From: Dromiciops gliroides | Taxonomy: Eukaryota > Chordata > Mammalia > Microbiotheria > Microbiotheriidae | Assembly: GCF_019393635.1 (NCBI RefSeq) | Contig: NC_057861.1 | Location: forward strand, 304,999,468-305,063,467 | DNA: 64,000 nt | Direction of reading: 5' to 3' | Part shown: positions 10,000 through 21,060 of the stretch, piece after piece | Layout: each line of letters begins with the position of its first letter | Position numbering within the stretch: the first letter of the stretch is position 1 | Position numbers and translations under genes: made by a program | The notes under the pieces: generated by a model | Database searches by the model: none | Seen by the model: only the letters and a program-made list of their open reading frames with translations | What the model was told of the DNA's origin: nothing

Positions 10000-12900
10000 C
10001 TGGCAGGAAGGGGATAGCAAACTTTATCATTCATCCTCTGGTGAAAGGGTTAGTCATATTTATCAGAATTCTTGAGCCTTTCACAGTTGTTTTTCTTTAC
10101 AATGTTGTTGACCTTGTATAAATTATTCTCTAAATTCTGTTTACTTCATTGTCAGTTGATATTACCCAAGCATTCTCTGAAATCTCTTTTGTTATTTCTT
10201 GCTGAACAATAATATTCAGCTGCATTTGTATGCCACAATCTGATCAGCGATTTGTCTAAGAGGAAATCTAAGTTTCTCTTTAGATTCTTTGATTTTCTTC
10301 CTACCCCCTTTAAGCAACCCATTCAGGTCAAGAAGTTGGTTTTACTTGTGACTATTTCCTCCCTAGTATTATCCTCTTTCTCAATGCACCCCATCTCCCA
10401 TTCGAATTTAATGTATTCTTATGGCAAAGTGTTTGAATGAATGTGTTCATGCACGTATGTGTTCAACCCTTCTTTGTCCATTTCAGATAAAGAATCATCT
10501 GATGCCACTCCCCCAACCCTTTATCCTCTGTTGGTAAGGTCTTCTTCTCAAAACCTCAATTATGAGGAAATAGCAAGGTTCATCGTTCTTTTTACATTAG
10601 TATATTCTTCTTTGAATCTTACCTTTTCTTTCCACCCTTAAAACACCTAGAATAGAATTAATCCATTCCCAAGACCTCTGTTTTTCATATTTCACTACCC
10701 CAATATTATTTAAAGAAATTGAGGTTTTGAAGGGATACTTGCTTCTTTTCCCATTATTAGAATGTGTCATGTCTTTACATGGCTACTTACAATTGTTCAA
10801 ATACATTTCTCCTTTTAGGTTTTTCTAAACTCTTGTGCTTCCATCGCAAAATTCTGACAGCTCTAATCTCTTCATGAAATTGAAATTTGTCTATTTTTCT
10901 GTTATATTCAGGATTATATTCAGATTTTCAAATTTTGTTATTCTTGCTTGTAAGCCTGCTCCCTTTTCCCCTTTGGATGACTGTATTGCAAGATATCCTC
11001 TCATTTATAAAGAAACTTCCAGATCTTGTATGATTCTTACTGTAGTTCCTTGGCATTTGAACTGCTTCTTTCTGGGTAATTACCTTTTTCTTTTTTTTTT
11101 GGCAAAAGCTCTGTATTTTGACTCTGACAATCCTAGGATTCTACCTTTTGAAGTTCCTTTCAGAAGGTGATATCCTGTATTTCTGTCTTCACTTCTGTCT
11201 CCTTATGTACATTTAGAAAGATACTCTTACTGGTCTTTCTATTGTAACTGTTGCTGCTGCTGTCATAGTCTGCTGCATTTATTCACTCCTGCATTCTGCT
11301 GTTTGGAATGTTTGAGAAGCAAATACTCTCTTCTGTCCTGGTTTTCTTTCTAAAAATGTTTCACTCTTTTTTTTAACATATATTGAATATCCATCTTTTT
11401 TTTGTCCTGTATGGTTAAGCTCATATTTGTAGAATAGGTCACCCTGGTCTGCATTCTGACTTCCACTGCTCTGTGGAACACATTATTCCATACTTTCTTC
11501 CTTTTTCTAGTGGGTATGGAATAGTTTTGAGTTATTCAAATCTTCTTTCATTTGTATTTGAATGTCTTTCTCCTAATGGCTTGCAGATTTTATTATTGCT
11601 GAATTAAATTGTTAAATTTAACCATTATATATCTTGTAGTTTGCAGCCTCAGGTTTTTCCTGGAAATGAACTGTGAATTTTTTCATTTGGAATTTTATTT
11701 TCCTACATTCAGAAGTTCTTGACAATCCTCTTTCATCATTTCCTTCATTATAGTGTTAAGGTTTTTGTCCTGTCATGCTTTTCTGAGAGATCTGTGATTC
11801 TTAGGATGTCTTCATGCATCTTGTCTTTGAGATCTGTAGGTTTTGCTTATATAGCAAGCATATTTATCTTTTAATGTTATGGTTTTTTGCTTCTCTCTTT
11901 TAGGCTGTCCTTCATTTCTGCCTATTTAAATTCCTAATCTACTGTCCTCTTTTGTTTCTTTGGTGAGGATTGTCATTGCAGATTCAAGTTTTTCTATTCT
12001 GCTGATCATTTTTGCTGTTCAGGACATAAATTCTTCTATTATAATTCTTATTTCTCTTTTCTCAGGAATGGTATGTTGTGGTTCCATGTTCTCTTCAAAT
12101 TCCATAGGGTCCTCTGTCTCATAAAGTCTTGGAGCACTTTCCTTTATTTTCCAGTATTTATTCACAGATTTCTGAACTCATCTACTAAATTTAGAGGACA
12201 TAATTTCTTCTTTTCTTATTGTTTTTACTGATGATTTATGATTTATCTGGGTATGTTCAAAGTTTTCATGTTTTCTTCTTCCTAAAATCTTTGGTACTTT
12301 CAGTCTTTTTTTCCTTCCTTATTTTCCTGATCACTCACTTTCTGACTCCCTCTGCACTGATTTTGGTTTCCTTTGAGGCTGGATCTCAAAGTATTTCAAC
12401 CTTCTACCACAGTGAGCAATTCACAGTTCATTAGCCTAGGTCTCCTCCACAGGCTGACTTTTGGGTAGTCAGAATTGGTCCCAACTGGGTACGATGCTCT
12501 TTCCCTCAGGCTCAGTGGAGTATTGCACACTCCCCGCATTCATAATGTTCTGTCCTGTTGACCTGTCCCACTCCCTCTGTTCCCTAGTACTCTGGCCTGG
12601 CACCAGTAATGCAGAGCCTATTTTCCCCAACATTGTGGTTCAGAACTTTGCAGCACTAGTACTTCTGAGGTTTAACCCCTTGAAGGCTTTTACTCCTAAA
12701 GGTCTATAACCAAGTTGGCTGTCTAGCCCCAAGCAAACTTCCACAGTCTAGAGCCAGGTTTTCCACAGAACTGGAAATAGAGAGGGGGAATTAAAGTAAA
12801 GTGATATGTTTCAATGTAAGCTTCTGTCACATCCTTGGTTCTCCTACTGCAACCCCCCTGTCCAGCAGCATGAGAGGTGGGGAAGAGGTGCCAAGTGAAC

Positions 12901-13060
12901 TCAGAGTCAGTAAGCATCAATTTCTGGGTTTCCCCTAGACCATTGACACAACTGAAGTTGTTTTATCTTTGGTGCATAATTTCTATTTTGCAAAGGTCTT
13001 AGTTGTGGGCATCAGAGGAAAATATCTAGTCCACCATATTGTTGCTCATGTGACCTGGAA
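10000..13060 (-). repeat. L1 ORF1-bearing (HAL1-like) element, antisense
   Basis: Read on the minus strand, it starts at 13060 with gagcaacaatatggtggact, typical of a marsupial L1 5' end, followed by a 5'UTR-like stretch. Broken coding text then includes MISRIEKLESAMTILTKETK (coiled-coil part of ORF1), LRLQTTRYIMVKFNN (RNA-recognition part) and a KKVWNNVFHRAVE-like C-terminal segment (around 11450-12060). No reverse-transcriptase motif follows toward 10000, and the tail side is A/T-rich, as in half-L1 (HAL1) elements. Every frame is interrupted. The HAL1 label is inference. Confidence 0.6.
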
Positions 13061-13064
13061 AAAA

Positions 13065-13625
13065 TATAATAGCCTTCTAATAGGTTGGGGTTTTTTTTTG
13101 CCTCTAGTCTCTCCACTTTTATTCATACAATTGACAAAATAATATTTGTAAGGCACAAATTTAAACATTTCACTCCCCTATTTTTTAAAAAGAAAATAAT
13201 AAAAAATTTTCACTGGCTCCCTGTTGCTGATTACATGCAAAATTTTTAGCCTGGTATTTAAAGTCTTACAAAATCTGACTTCAACCTTCCTTTGTATTCT
13301 TATTTCACAGTATACCCCTTCACACAATATATTTTCACCAATTAAGACTACCAGCTGTTTTCCTTGAATTCAACAAGGTAATTCCTACTTCTGCACAGCT
13401 GCAGAGGCTATCCATCATGCCCGGAATGCATTTCTAGGATAAGCTCAGGTGTCAACTTCTCCATGAAACTGTCTCTAATCCTCCCAGCAGAAAATGGTCA
13501 CTCTCTCCAAAAATTTTCCTAGAGCACTTTATGTGACTGTACCCTTTCCCTGCCCCCATTACACTACTTCCTTTCATACTTGACTATGTATAAGTTATGT
13601 TCTTCTAGTGAAATGTAAGCTTCTT
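13065..13625 (+). repeat. L2 LINE 3' end
   Basis: Order of ttcactggctccctgttgc, tatttaaagtcttacaaaat, catgcccggaatgca, agctcaggtgtcaacttctcc, agagcactttatgtgac and aatgtaagcttcttgatt matches the L2 3' region. Probably the continuation of the L2 layer left of the antisense HAL1-like insertion. Confidence 0.72.
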
Positions 13626-13719
13626 GATTCCTATAAATAATTAGGAAGGACCTACTGTGTATAATCCACTGTGCTAAGGCTAAAAATTAGGTAGTTTTCA
13701 CTTGCATTCCAAAAGAAAG

Positions 13720-14010
13720 GGTCAGTATACACCAAAATATTTATAACCATACTTTTTTTTGTGTGTGATATCAAAGAACTAGAAGCAAAGTAGAGGGCCA
13801 TCAATTGAGGAATAGCTAAACAAATTGTGGTACATGAATATAATGAAATATTACTACACTATAAGAAATTATAAGTAGAGAAGCATGGAAAGAGCTTCAT
13901 GAACTGATACAGAGTGATGTAAGAAAAGCTAGGAAAATTATAAATAATGTCTACAATGTAGATGGAAAGAACAACAATAGCACACTCAAAATGAATGCTG
14001 CAAAATTACA
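13720..14010 (+). repeat. L1 3'-end fragment
   Basis: Contains atcaattgaggaatagctaa, aattgtggtacatgaatata, acactataagaaattataag and catgaactgatacagagtga. These encode the remnant of the ORF2 C-terminus (GEWLNxLWYVxxEYY in better copies). Confidence 0.82.
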
Positions 14011-14014
14011 AAGA

Positions 14015-14990
14015 ACAGGTTGGCTAAAATGATTGAAAGGGAAAGTGACAAATTTTGGAGGGGAAGTGGAAAAGTTGGGACACTAATTTATTGTTGATGG
14101 AATTGTGAACTGATCCAACTATTTTGGGGAGCAATCTGGAATTATGTCCAAATACTTTTGTGGGGTTTTAGGGGGGAAGGGCAATGAGGGTTAAGTGACT
14201 TGCCCAGGGTCAGACAGCTAGTAAGTGTTAAGTGTCTGAGGCTGGATTTGAACCCAGGTCCTCCTGAATCCAGGGCTAGTGTGCCACCTAGCTGCTCTCC
14301 CAAATAGTTATTTAATTGTCTATACCCCTTAACCCAGCAATACCACTACTTGGTCTATTTCCAAAGATGATCAGGGAAAAAGGAAAAGAACCTATATGTT
14401 CTAAAATGTTTATAATAGCTCTCTTTGTGGTGGCAAAGAACTGGAAATTGCAGGGATGCCCATATATTGGAGAATGGTTGAATAGGTTGTGGTATGTGAT
14501 TGTGACAGAATACTACTGTGCTATAAGAAATGATGAGCTCAATGATCTTAGAAAAAACATGGAAAGACTTGCACGAAATAAGGAAGAGTGAAATGAGTAG
14601 AACTAAAACAACATTGTATACAGTAACAGCAATATTGTTTCAAGAAAGACTTTGAGTGGATTTTGACTACTATAAATATCCAAATTAACTATAAAGAACA
14701 TATGAATGAAGATGCTATCTGCATCTAGAGAAAGAACTGATAAACAGAAGTATGTATGGAATAATTTTATATAAACATTTATATATAGATGTATACATAT
14801 ATATGTGTGTGTGTACTAATATGCCTATTTGTATCTAATGGTATCCATCTCTGGGATAGGGGGAATAGAAAAAAGGGGAAAAGGAAATATACATGATAAT
14901 TTTATTATATATCTAAAAGTAATAGCAAGTTGTATATAATAGATTTACAGTTCCATGTGCAATCATCTTTTTTTTAATTATACCATGTTA
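14015..14990 (+). repeat. L1 3' end, interrupted by a WSINE1
   Basis: Second, separate L1 end: it restarts upstream of the previous fragment's text (ttgggacactaatttattg). A WSINE1 at 14161-14299 splits it. Afterwards it encodes IPLNPAIPLLGLFPK, then CPYIGEWLNRLWYVIVTEYY, which is diagnostic of the L1 ORF2 C-terminus. It ends in A/T-rich 3'UTR with ttgtatataat. Confidence 0.85.
14161..14299 (-). repeat. WSINE1-like SINE inside L1
   Basis: Antisense copy missing part of the head region (the atccactg block is absent). Short imperfect flanks ccaaatactt and ccaaatagtt. Confidence 0.9.
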
Positions 14991-15009
14991 AGGAATAAAA
15001 TAAGCATTT

Positions 15010-15350
15010 CCTTAACATGGTATAATAACAATAAAAGAGGATTGTAGCCTCCAGCAGTACCATTCCCTACCCCCATAACTTAGTAGATATTTTACAATTT
15101 ACTAAGGCTAAAAAAATTCATCACCTTTTGACTAACCTAGTGATAAGGCTCTCTGATCTTAGCATGGCTGGGCTTCAGACAACAGACCTATAGGCCATCG
15201 TCAGAGCCCTACTCAAAGTCTTCCCAGAGTGGATGACTCTGCCTAAGCCTGCACTCTGCTACCACAGTCTTTGAAAACTCAGGTTAATGTCTTTGCCTTG
15301 GGTTTTTTAATTTGTTTGTGGGTTTTGTTTGTTTTTTAAATATCTATGCC
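15010..15350. other. Unclassified gap
   Basis: About 340 bp containing no recognised repeat, open frame or RNA motif, moderately GC-balanced. It hosts the target site of the following L1 insertion. Confidence 0.4.
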
Positions 15351-15370
15351 TTGTTAAGAAATTAGAGCAG

Positions 15371-15996
15371 GTGGCAAAGAATTGGAAATCAAGGGAATGT
15401 CTATCAATAGGGGAATGGCTAAACAAATTGTGGTATATGAATGTAATGGAATACTATTATTCTGTAAAAAACAATGAGCAGGAGGAGTTCAGAGAAACCT
15501 GGAAGGACTTATATAAACTGATGCTGACTGAGAGGAGCAGAACCAGGAGAACATTGTACACAGTAACAGCAATATTGTGTGATGAACAATGGGGATAGAC
15601 TTGGCTCTTCTCAGCAGTGCAACAATCCAAAACAGTTTCAAAGAACTCATGATAGAAAATATTCTCAACATCCAGAAAAAAGAACTGTGAATTATGAATG
15701 CAGATTGAATCATACTGTTTCTACTTTTGGACTGGATTTTTTTGTTTGAGGTTTTTCCTTTGTGCTCTGATTGTTCTTTCACAAGATGACTAATGTAGAA
15801 ATATGTTTGATATGACTGTACCTATACAACCTATATCAGACTGCTTTCTGTCTTGGGGAGGAGGGAGGGAAGGGAGGGGGAAAGAAAAGAAAAATTTGGA
15901 ATTAAAAATCCAGTGTAAACAAATGTTGAAAATTATCCTTATATGTAATATGTAACTGGAAAATAATAAAATAAATTTTTTTTTAAAAGAAAAAAA
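15371..15996 (+). mobile_element. 5'-truncated L1 insertion, 626 bp
   Basis: Perfect 15-bp target-site duplication, aagaaattagagcag at 15356-15370 and 15997-16011, with an A-rich tail (aataaattt, then A-run) just before the right copy. It begins mid-ORF2 (gtggcaaagaattgg) and encodes QVAKNWKSRECLSIGEWLNK and later ORF2 C-terminal text before the G-rich 3'UTR (gggaggagggagggaaggg). A textbook target-primed insertion. Confidence 0.95.
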
Positions 15997-16029
15997 AAGA
16001 AATTAGAGCAGGACTCCGAGAGAGATAGG

Positions 16030-16580
16030 TTAACAGATAAATACCCCACAGGTATGTGCATTGCAGATAAGGACTGTGTAATTTTTAAATCATTGTTTCT
16101 CCAGTATCAAGAACAGTTCCTTGCACCTTGTGAGGGCTTAATAGATATTTGTTACATTGAATTAAATCAATAGCTATAGTCTATTGACTCATAGTGAACA
16201 TAGAGGTACAAAAAACCCCAAACAAACAATGAATTCATATGAATTTTCTTTCAGTCATTGTACTGGTGCCATCATTTTAAAAGGTAAGAATAGAACTTTA
16301 TATTTACCCCTAATAAAAGTCATGATGTCAAAACCAACCCATCTTTCCAGTATTTCTCTCTGGACAGACAGAGCTCATTGGATGCACTCCAGTGTGATGT
16401 TTGGCTTGACTGGGTCCTGCTACATTGTTAGAAAAACAGTAGAAACCACTTCACAAGGTTTTCTCAAGAGTTAAAAGCAGACATAGAACTAAGGGAAATG
16501 CTGAACTAAAAGCAATAAGACCTTCTGCTAGTAAGGAGACTCTATCACTAACTAGCTAGGTGACTTTAGGAAAATCACTT
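16030..16580. other. Unclassified stretch
   Basis: A MIR/L2-like tail (gtgagggcttaatagatatttg) near 16120-16160 is followed by about 400 bp with no recognised family. A 96-codon frame at 16184-16474 has no recognisable domain and is likely chance. Confidence 0.4.
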
Positions 16581-16584
16581 TGAA

Positions 16585-16800
16585 AGGCAACATATTAAAG
16601 TGGTCAGAGGACTGGATTTGAAGTTAGGTGAGACCTGGGTTTCAATACTGCCTGACACTAGCCATATCCAAGTCACTTAATATCACCAAACCTTGGTTTT
16701 CTCATTTGTAAAATAGGTTTAATAATATTTACATTAACTACCCCACAGGGTAATTGTGAGTATGAAATGAGATAATACAAAGAATTTTGTAATTCTTAGG
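16585..16800 (+). repeat. MIR-type SINE
   Basis: Sense copy: gacactagccatatccaag, tttctcatttgtaaaat, gggtaattgtgagtatgaaatgag. Nearly complete but diverged. Confidence 0.75.
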
Positions 16801-17510
16801 TCAACTAGGTTGTGCAGTGGTGTAATGATTGGAATGACGCCACCCACTGGAGACTTGCTGTGGAAAGCTCCACCATGAGGAAAATGCCTCAGAGGCATTG
16901 TGGCTTTTCCTTGGCGTCAGGAAATGACGTTTGCTCATGGGTGCTGTCTATCAAGGCTACCAGCCAATCAACTTGAGGAGCCTCCTATGGTCTGGGAGGA
17001 GACAGGAAGGAGGAAAGGGAGCCTGCACAGAGAGCGTTGGCCTTTTTTGGCTTCCTGACTTGATGGTGGTGGCGGCAGAGGACTTCACAGGAAATTTGAG
17101 GAAAGATAGGAATGCCAGGATGTTAGAATTCTGTTCTCAATCTTTTTCTTTCTATTTTCCAATAAACCCTTAAAAACCTAAACTCGTTTTATCAGTGATT
17201 TTTAGTCAGTTTCCCCCAAACTGGGGGAACAGATTAGAATCCACATTTAGAATCTTAAATTACACAGTGGTTAGAGTGCTAAGCCTGGAGTCAAGAGAAC
17301 TCATCTTCCTGAGTTCAAATCTGGCTTCAGACACTTACTAGCTGTATGACCCTGGGCAAGTCACTTAACCTGTTTGCCTCAGTTTCCTAATCTGTAAAAA
17401 ATGAGCTAGAGAAGGAAATGGCAAACCACTCCAGTATCTTTGCCAAGAAAAACTCAAATGGGGTCATGAAGACTTGGACACAATTGAAACAATTAAGCAA
17501 CAACAAATCC
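16800..17510 (+). repeat. MAR1/MIR_Mars-type SINE split by an LTR
   Basis: The head (tcaactaggttgtgcagtgg) ends at 16820 and the body resumes at 17265 (cagtggttagagtgctaagc). It runs to tttgccaagaaaaac, caaatggggtcatgaag and caacaacaaatcc. The solo LTR sits exactly between. Confidence 0.88.
16821..17264 (+). mobile_element. Solo ERV LTR (family A variant), 444 bp
   Basis: Starts tgtaatgattggaatgacgcc, ends cttaaattaca. Flanked by a perfect 6-bp target-site duplication cagtgg (16815-16820 and 17265-17270), typical of class II (betaretrovirus-like) ERVs. AATAAA at 17161-17166. The first 25 bases and the tttccttggcgtcaggaa block match the LTR at 6256-6629; the middle differs strongly. The reading frame inside it is not a gene. 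Confidence 0.88.
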
Positions 17511-17519
17511 TTGAAATAA

Positions 17520-18010
17520 TAATATTTGCTACCTAATATTAATAGCACTTATATGCTATGTGCCAGATACTGTGCTAAGCACTTTACAAATATTATCTCA
17601 TTTGTTCCTCACAACAAACCCAAGGAGGTGGAGGCTGTTATTAGCCCCATTTTATAGACGAGAAAACTAAAACAGACAGACGTTAAGTGACTTGACCTTC
17701 ACACAGCCAGGAAGTGTCTGAGGGTAGATTTGAAATCAGTTTTCCTGACTAGTGTTCTATCCACTGCACCATAACAACAAGTTATGATATGTTTATGTAG
17801 TATTTTAAATTTTAATAGTATTTTTTTTATCCCAACAAACCCATAAAGAAAATGCAAGGTTGTTTTTTTTTTTAATCAGGTCCCATTTTACTGATAAAGA
17901 AATAGAGTCTCAGAGATGTTAACTAAATTTAATGGAGTAAAATAGCTATTAGATAGTGAAGCTCAGACTCAGGCCCATGTCTTTTACCTCCAGCTCCATA
18001 TGCTCTTTGC
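17520..18010 (-). repeat. Two MIR-type SINEs, antisense
   Basis: First copy 17520-17775 (tgtgccagatactgtgctaag, attatctcatttgttcctcac, gacgagaaaactaaaac, tatccactgcacca). Second, poorer copy about 17870-18010. Confidence 0.7.
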
Positions 18011-18446
18011 AATGTATCATTTTGCCTCTCTGGGTCTCAAGTTCTGCATCTGTATAATGAATGAATTTTGACTCAATGATCTCTAAAATTCCCCCCAGGA
18101 CTATGATCCTACAATTCTAGCTGCAGGTTTATATGATCTTCTAAAGACCTAGAAAAGATCCGCATGCTTCTATGAGTATCTAACTCAATACACTGATAGG
18201 TGTGCATGTATGTGTGTGTGTCTCTGTGTCTCTGTGTATGTACACACACACACACACACCTCTTGGGATTCAGGGCCTAGATTGAACACAAGGCTGTTCA
18301 GACTGAAATTCCAAATGACCCAACTCTTATTCCCTCGCCCTCTACTTCCTCCATGCCAAACAAACAAATAAAGAAAGAAATAAATGATTCCCTTGTAGAG
18401 GAGACAGAGAAAGTAAAAATTTTTCCCCTTCAAGAGATCCTCACCC

Positions 18447-18629
18447 ATGGTCAAAATGACCGAAAGCCTTGAGGAATTCTTTGGGGGAAATCGAAATAAT
18501 TTTGGAAACTTTTATCAGAAAGGAAACAACCGGAGTAATTATAGGCCTTATTACAGGCAGAATCAAAATGGATATAAATCTTTTCAGGGGGATACAAAGA
18601 GACAGTATCAGAATAACCGTAGACCCTAA
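18447..18629 (+). other. Unassigned 60-codon frame rich in N, R, G, Y, Q
   Basis: I do not recognise this frame. Its translation has NFGNFYQKGNNRSNYRPYYR, then QNQNGYKSFQGD and ends QYQNNRRP. That is an Asn/Gly/Arg/Tyr/Gln-rich composition resembling RNA-binding tails or nucleic-acid-binding Gag ends. A second open stretch of about 80 codons without Met follows in the same frame (about 18738-18983) after three stop codons. There is no obvious SINE or LINE in 18440-19200. It could be a retroelement remnant, a processed pseudogene fragment or chance; no function is claimed. Confidence 0.3.
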
Positions 18630-18639
18630 GATACTGTAT

Positions 18640-19430
18640 ATTTATTGCCACTTTTGATTACAGTCGTGGAGGAGGACTTCAGTAAGAACCCAACCAGGCT
18701 GGAACTCTAGGCTAGACTGGAGTTGAAGCTTCTGATTTAAGGCGACCACAATTTAGATTTTAAACATCATAGGATTTTTCCCTATTATAACAGCAGTCCT
18801 GTATCCCAGGTCTCAGATGTTTTTACTGGAACCCACTTGCTAGCAGACACGTTTGCACAGCTGTCCTGGAGAAATGGCTCAGTACTTCCAACAACATTCA
18901 GTTTGCTCCTTGGTTCTATGCACAAAGTCAAGTGCATTGTTCTTAGTCTCCTGGCCTTAGTCACACACAATCAACGTCTGACATGAGGAACTAAAAAATA
19001 AGCAGCCACACCTAATCCTGGGAAGAGCCCAGTGAAAAAGGTGTGCCCTGTACCTGGAATACCTCTCTATTTAGAGCTTAAGCAATTTCCTTCTCATTCC
19101 CAAAACTGTGAGCATGCTTACAATTATCCAGCCATTACTGTCCATCTCAGTAATTCAGTCCCTCATTTCACAGCCGCCTTCCTTCCATTGTGAACTATCA
19201 CACTGTACTTAATCAATTAGTCAGTCAAAAAACATTTATTAAGCACTTACCAGCTTGCTAAAGATGTTGTATCTCTTTTCATCTGCTGATGGTAATCAAC
19301 TTGCTCTCTCCTTTTCACTTTTGCCAGAGAGCCTATCCCTAAGGTTCTATTTCTGTCCTAGTGTCTTATTCAGATAGAAATCTGGATTTTTAAAAAATGT
19401 TCATAGTACCTGTAGGGATTAGAGTTGGGA
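18640..19430. other. Low-repeat stretch
   Basis: No SINE or L1 text is recognised except a short L2/L3-like end (aaaacatttattaagcactta) near 19225. Otherwise apparently single-copy sequence. Confidence 0.4.
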
Positions 19431-19485
19431 AGAACTTAAAGATCATTGGTCCAACCCCCACTTGTTATAAGAAGGGAATGGGAAG

Positions 19486-19646
19486 GGCAGCAAGATGGCG
19501 CAGTGGATAGAGCACCAGCCCTGGAGTCAGGAGGACCTGAGTTCAAATCCGGCCTCAGACACTTAACACTTACTAGCTGTGTGACCCTAGGCAAGTCACT
19601 TAACCCCAATTGCCTCACTAAAAAAAAAAACCTAAAAAAAAAAAAA
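19486..19646 (+). repeat. WSINE1-like SINE, array copy 1
   Basis: Head gggcagcaagatggcgcagtgg; tail reads cactaaaaaaaaaaacct then a second A-run. Flanked by gaagggaatggga on both sides (left near 19472, right at 19647), a normal target-site duplication. First of four same-orientation copies. Confidence 0.95.
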
Positions 19647-19682
19647 GAAGGGAATGGGAGGGTCTTACATCAAAAGCATATG

Positions 19683-19845
19683 GGGGCAGCTAGGTGGCAC
19701 AGTAGATAGAGCACCGGCCCTGAAGTCAGGAGTACCTGAGTTCAAATCCGGCCTCAGACACTTAACACTTACTAGCTGTGTGACCCTGAGCAAGTCACTT
19801 AACCCCAATTGCCTCACTAAAAAAAAAAAAAACTAAAAAAAAAAA
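19683..19845 (+). repeat. WSINE1-like SINE, array copy 2 (hybrid)
   Basis: Its 5' half matches copy 3 (caccggccct, caggagtacctgag). Its tail has the two-block A structure of copy 1 (A-run, act, A-run) and is followed by gaagggaatggga, as copy 1 is. This is what unequal crossing-over between copy 1 and copy 3 would produce. Confidence 0.93.
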
Positions 19846-19881
19846 GAAGGGAATGGGAGGGTCTTACATCAAAAGCATATG

Positions 19882-20040
19882 GGGGCAGCTAGATGGCGCA
19901 GTGGTTAGAGCACCGGCCCTGGAGTCAGGAGTACCTGAGTTCAAATCCGGCCTCAGACACTTAACACTTACTAGCTGTGTGACCCTAGGCAAGCCACTTA
20001 ATCCCGATTGCCTCACTAAAAAAACAAAAAACAAAAACAA
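19882..20040 (+). repeat. WSINE1-like SINE, array copy 3
   Basis: Preceded by the same 36-bp spacer as copy 2 (gaagggaatggg...aaaagcatatg, at 19647-19682 and 19846-19881, period 199 bp). Its tail is aaaaaaacaaaaaacaaa and it ends on caaaagcatatgac, the other half of its target-site duplication. Confidence 0.94.
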
Positions 20041-20052
20041 AAGCATATGACT

Positions 20053-20215
20053 GGGGCAGCTAGGTGACATAGTGGATAGAGCACTGGCCCTGGATTCAGG
20101 AGGACCTGAGTTCAAATCCAGCCTCAGACACTTTACACTTACTAGCTGTGTGACCCTGGGCAAGTCACTTAACCCCCATTGCCCTGCAAAAAAAAAAAGA
20201 AGAAAAAAAAAAGAA
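20053..20215 (+). repeat. WSINE1-like SINE, array copy 4
   Basis: Member of the other subfamily (ggattcagg, cccattgccctgc). Flanked by aaaagcatatgac on both sides, so it used almost the same nick site as copy 3. Confidence 0.94.
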
Positions 20216-20279
20216 AAGCATATGACCGTAGAATTAAAAAGGTGTTTGGGGATTGTCTAGTCCAGCAGCCCAACACAAT

Positions 20280-20500
20280 GCAATAATCCTCTTTATAGTC
20301 TAACAATATTTCACATTTATTTATTAGCACATAATCCTTTCTTCACAACAACCATGTGATTTAGACTGTACAAATATTATCACTCCCATTTCACACATTA
20401 GGAAACTGAGGCTTCAGAGAAAGGAAGTCATTTCCCCATGGTTTCATAGGAACTAAGTGGCATAGCTCAGACTCATGACTTAAGTCCAATGCTTCTCCAT
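20280..20500 (-). repeat. MIR-type SINE
   Basis: Antisense copy: cataatcctttcttcacaac, cacattaggaaactgaggc, ggttcataggaact-like and gcttctccatgat. Confidence 0.65.
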
Positions 20501-20644
20501 GATAACGCAAAGGTCTTTCAACATCCTGACCGTCCAATATCTGTTTTAATATGTCTCCAACGGTGTAGAACAAACTACTTTTTACTAGGTAGGCAACTTT
20601 CTGAGAATCAGAGAATTGAAATGCTGTAACTTCACCTCTCTGGA

Positions 20645-21060
20645 TGGCGGTTGTTGTTTGTCCTTCGTTCTCGAAGAAGACCATGACATTGGGGTGATGT
20701 AGTGACTTACACTGAATTGGATTTTGAAATGAATGAGGTCTGGACAAGGTCACCAACCTCACTCTCCTCCACTGGCTCCTCCGGAGTTATCTGGGTTCAG
20801 TGGTAAGATATATACCAGGATAACTGGAGATGGCACAGGATGTTTAAGGCAATTGGAGTTAAGTGACTTGCCCAGGGTCACACAGCTGGTCTTCTAGGTC
20901 TTCTGGGGCTGCCAAGTATTCTGGGGCTGCTTCTGGGCTTCTCTCGGGTCTCCTTGAAACCACATGGTGTATTTCTGGAAGAGAGCATGGGGCTTTTCTC
21001 CTGCTGGGACTAACTGGCATGCTGAAGCTCTCTCTGCTTTCTCTACCACACAGACTGAGG
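20645..21060 (+). repeat. Unclassified marsupial repeat, copy A
   Basis: Landmarks gttgtttgtccttcgttctc, gaagaccatgacattggggt, gaattggatt and ggttcagtggtaagatata. The same order occurs in copies B (21190-21645, reversed) and C (41388-42135). A short SINE-core-like patch (gttaagtgacttgcccaggg) is embedded near 20860. Confidence 0.65.

Noticed and set aside
16931..17173. 80-codon frame as a gene
   Set aside because: Lies wholly inside the solo LTR at 16821-17264.
19486..20215. CRISPR-like array of four regular repeats
   Set aside because: Repeats are about 150-bp SINEs with A-tails and target duplications in a mammalian genome; period and structure do not fit CRISPR.
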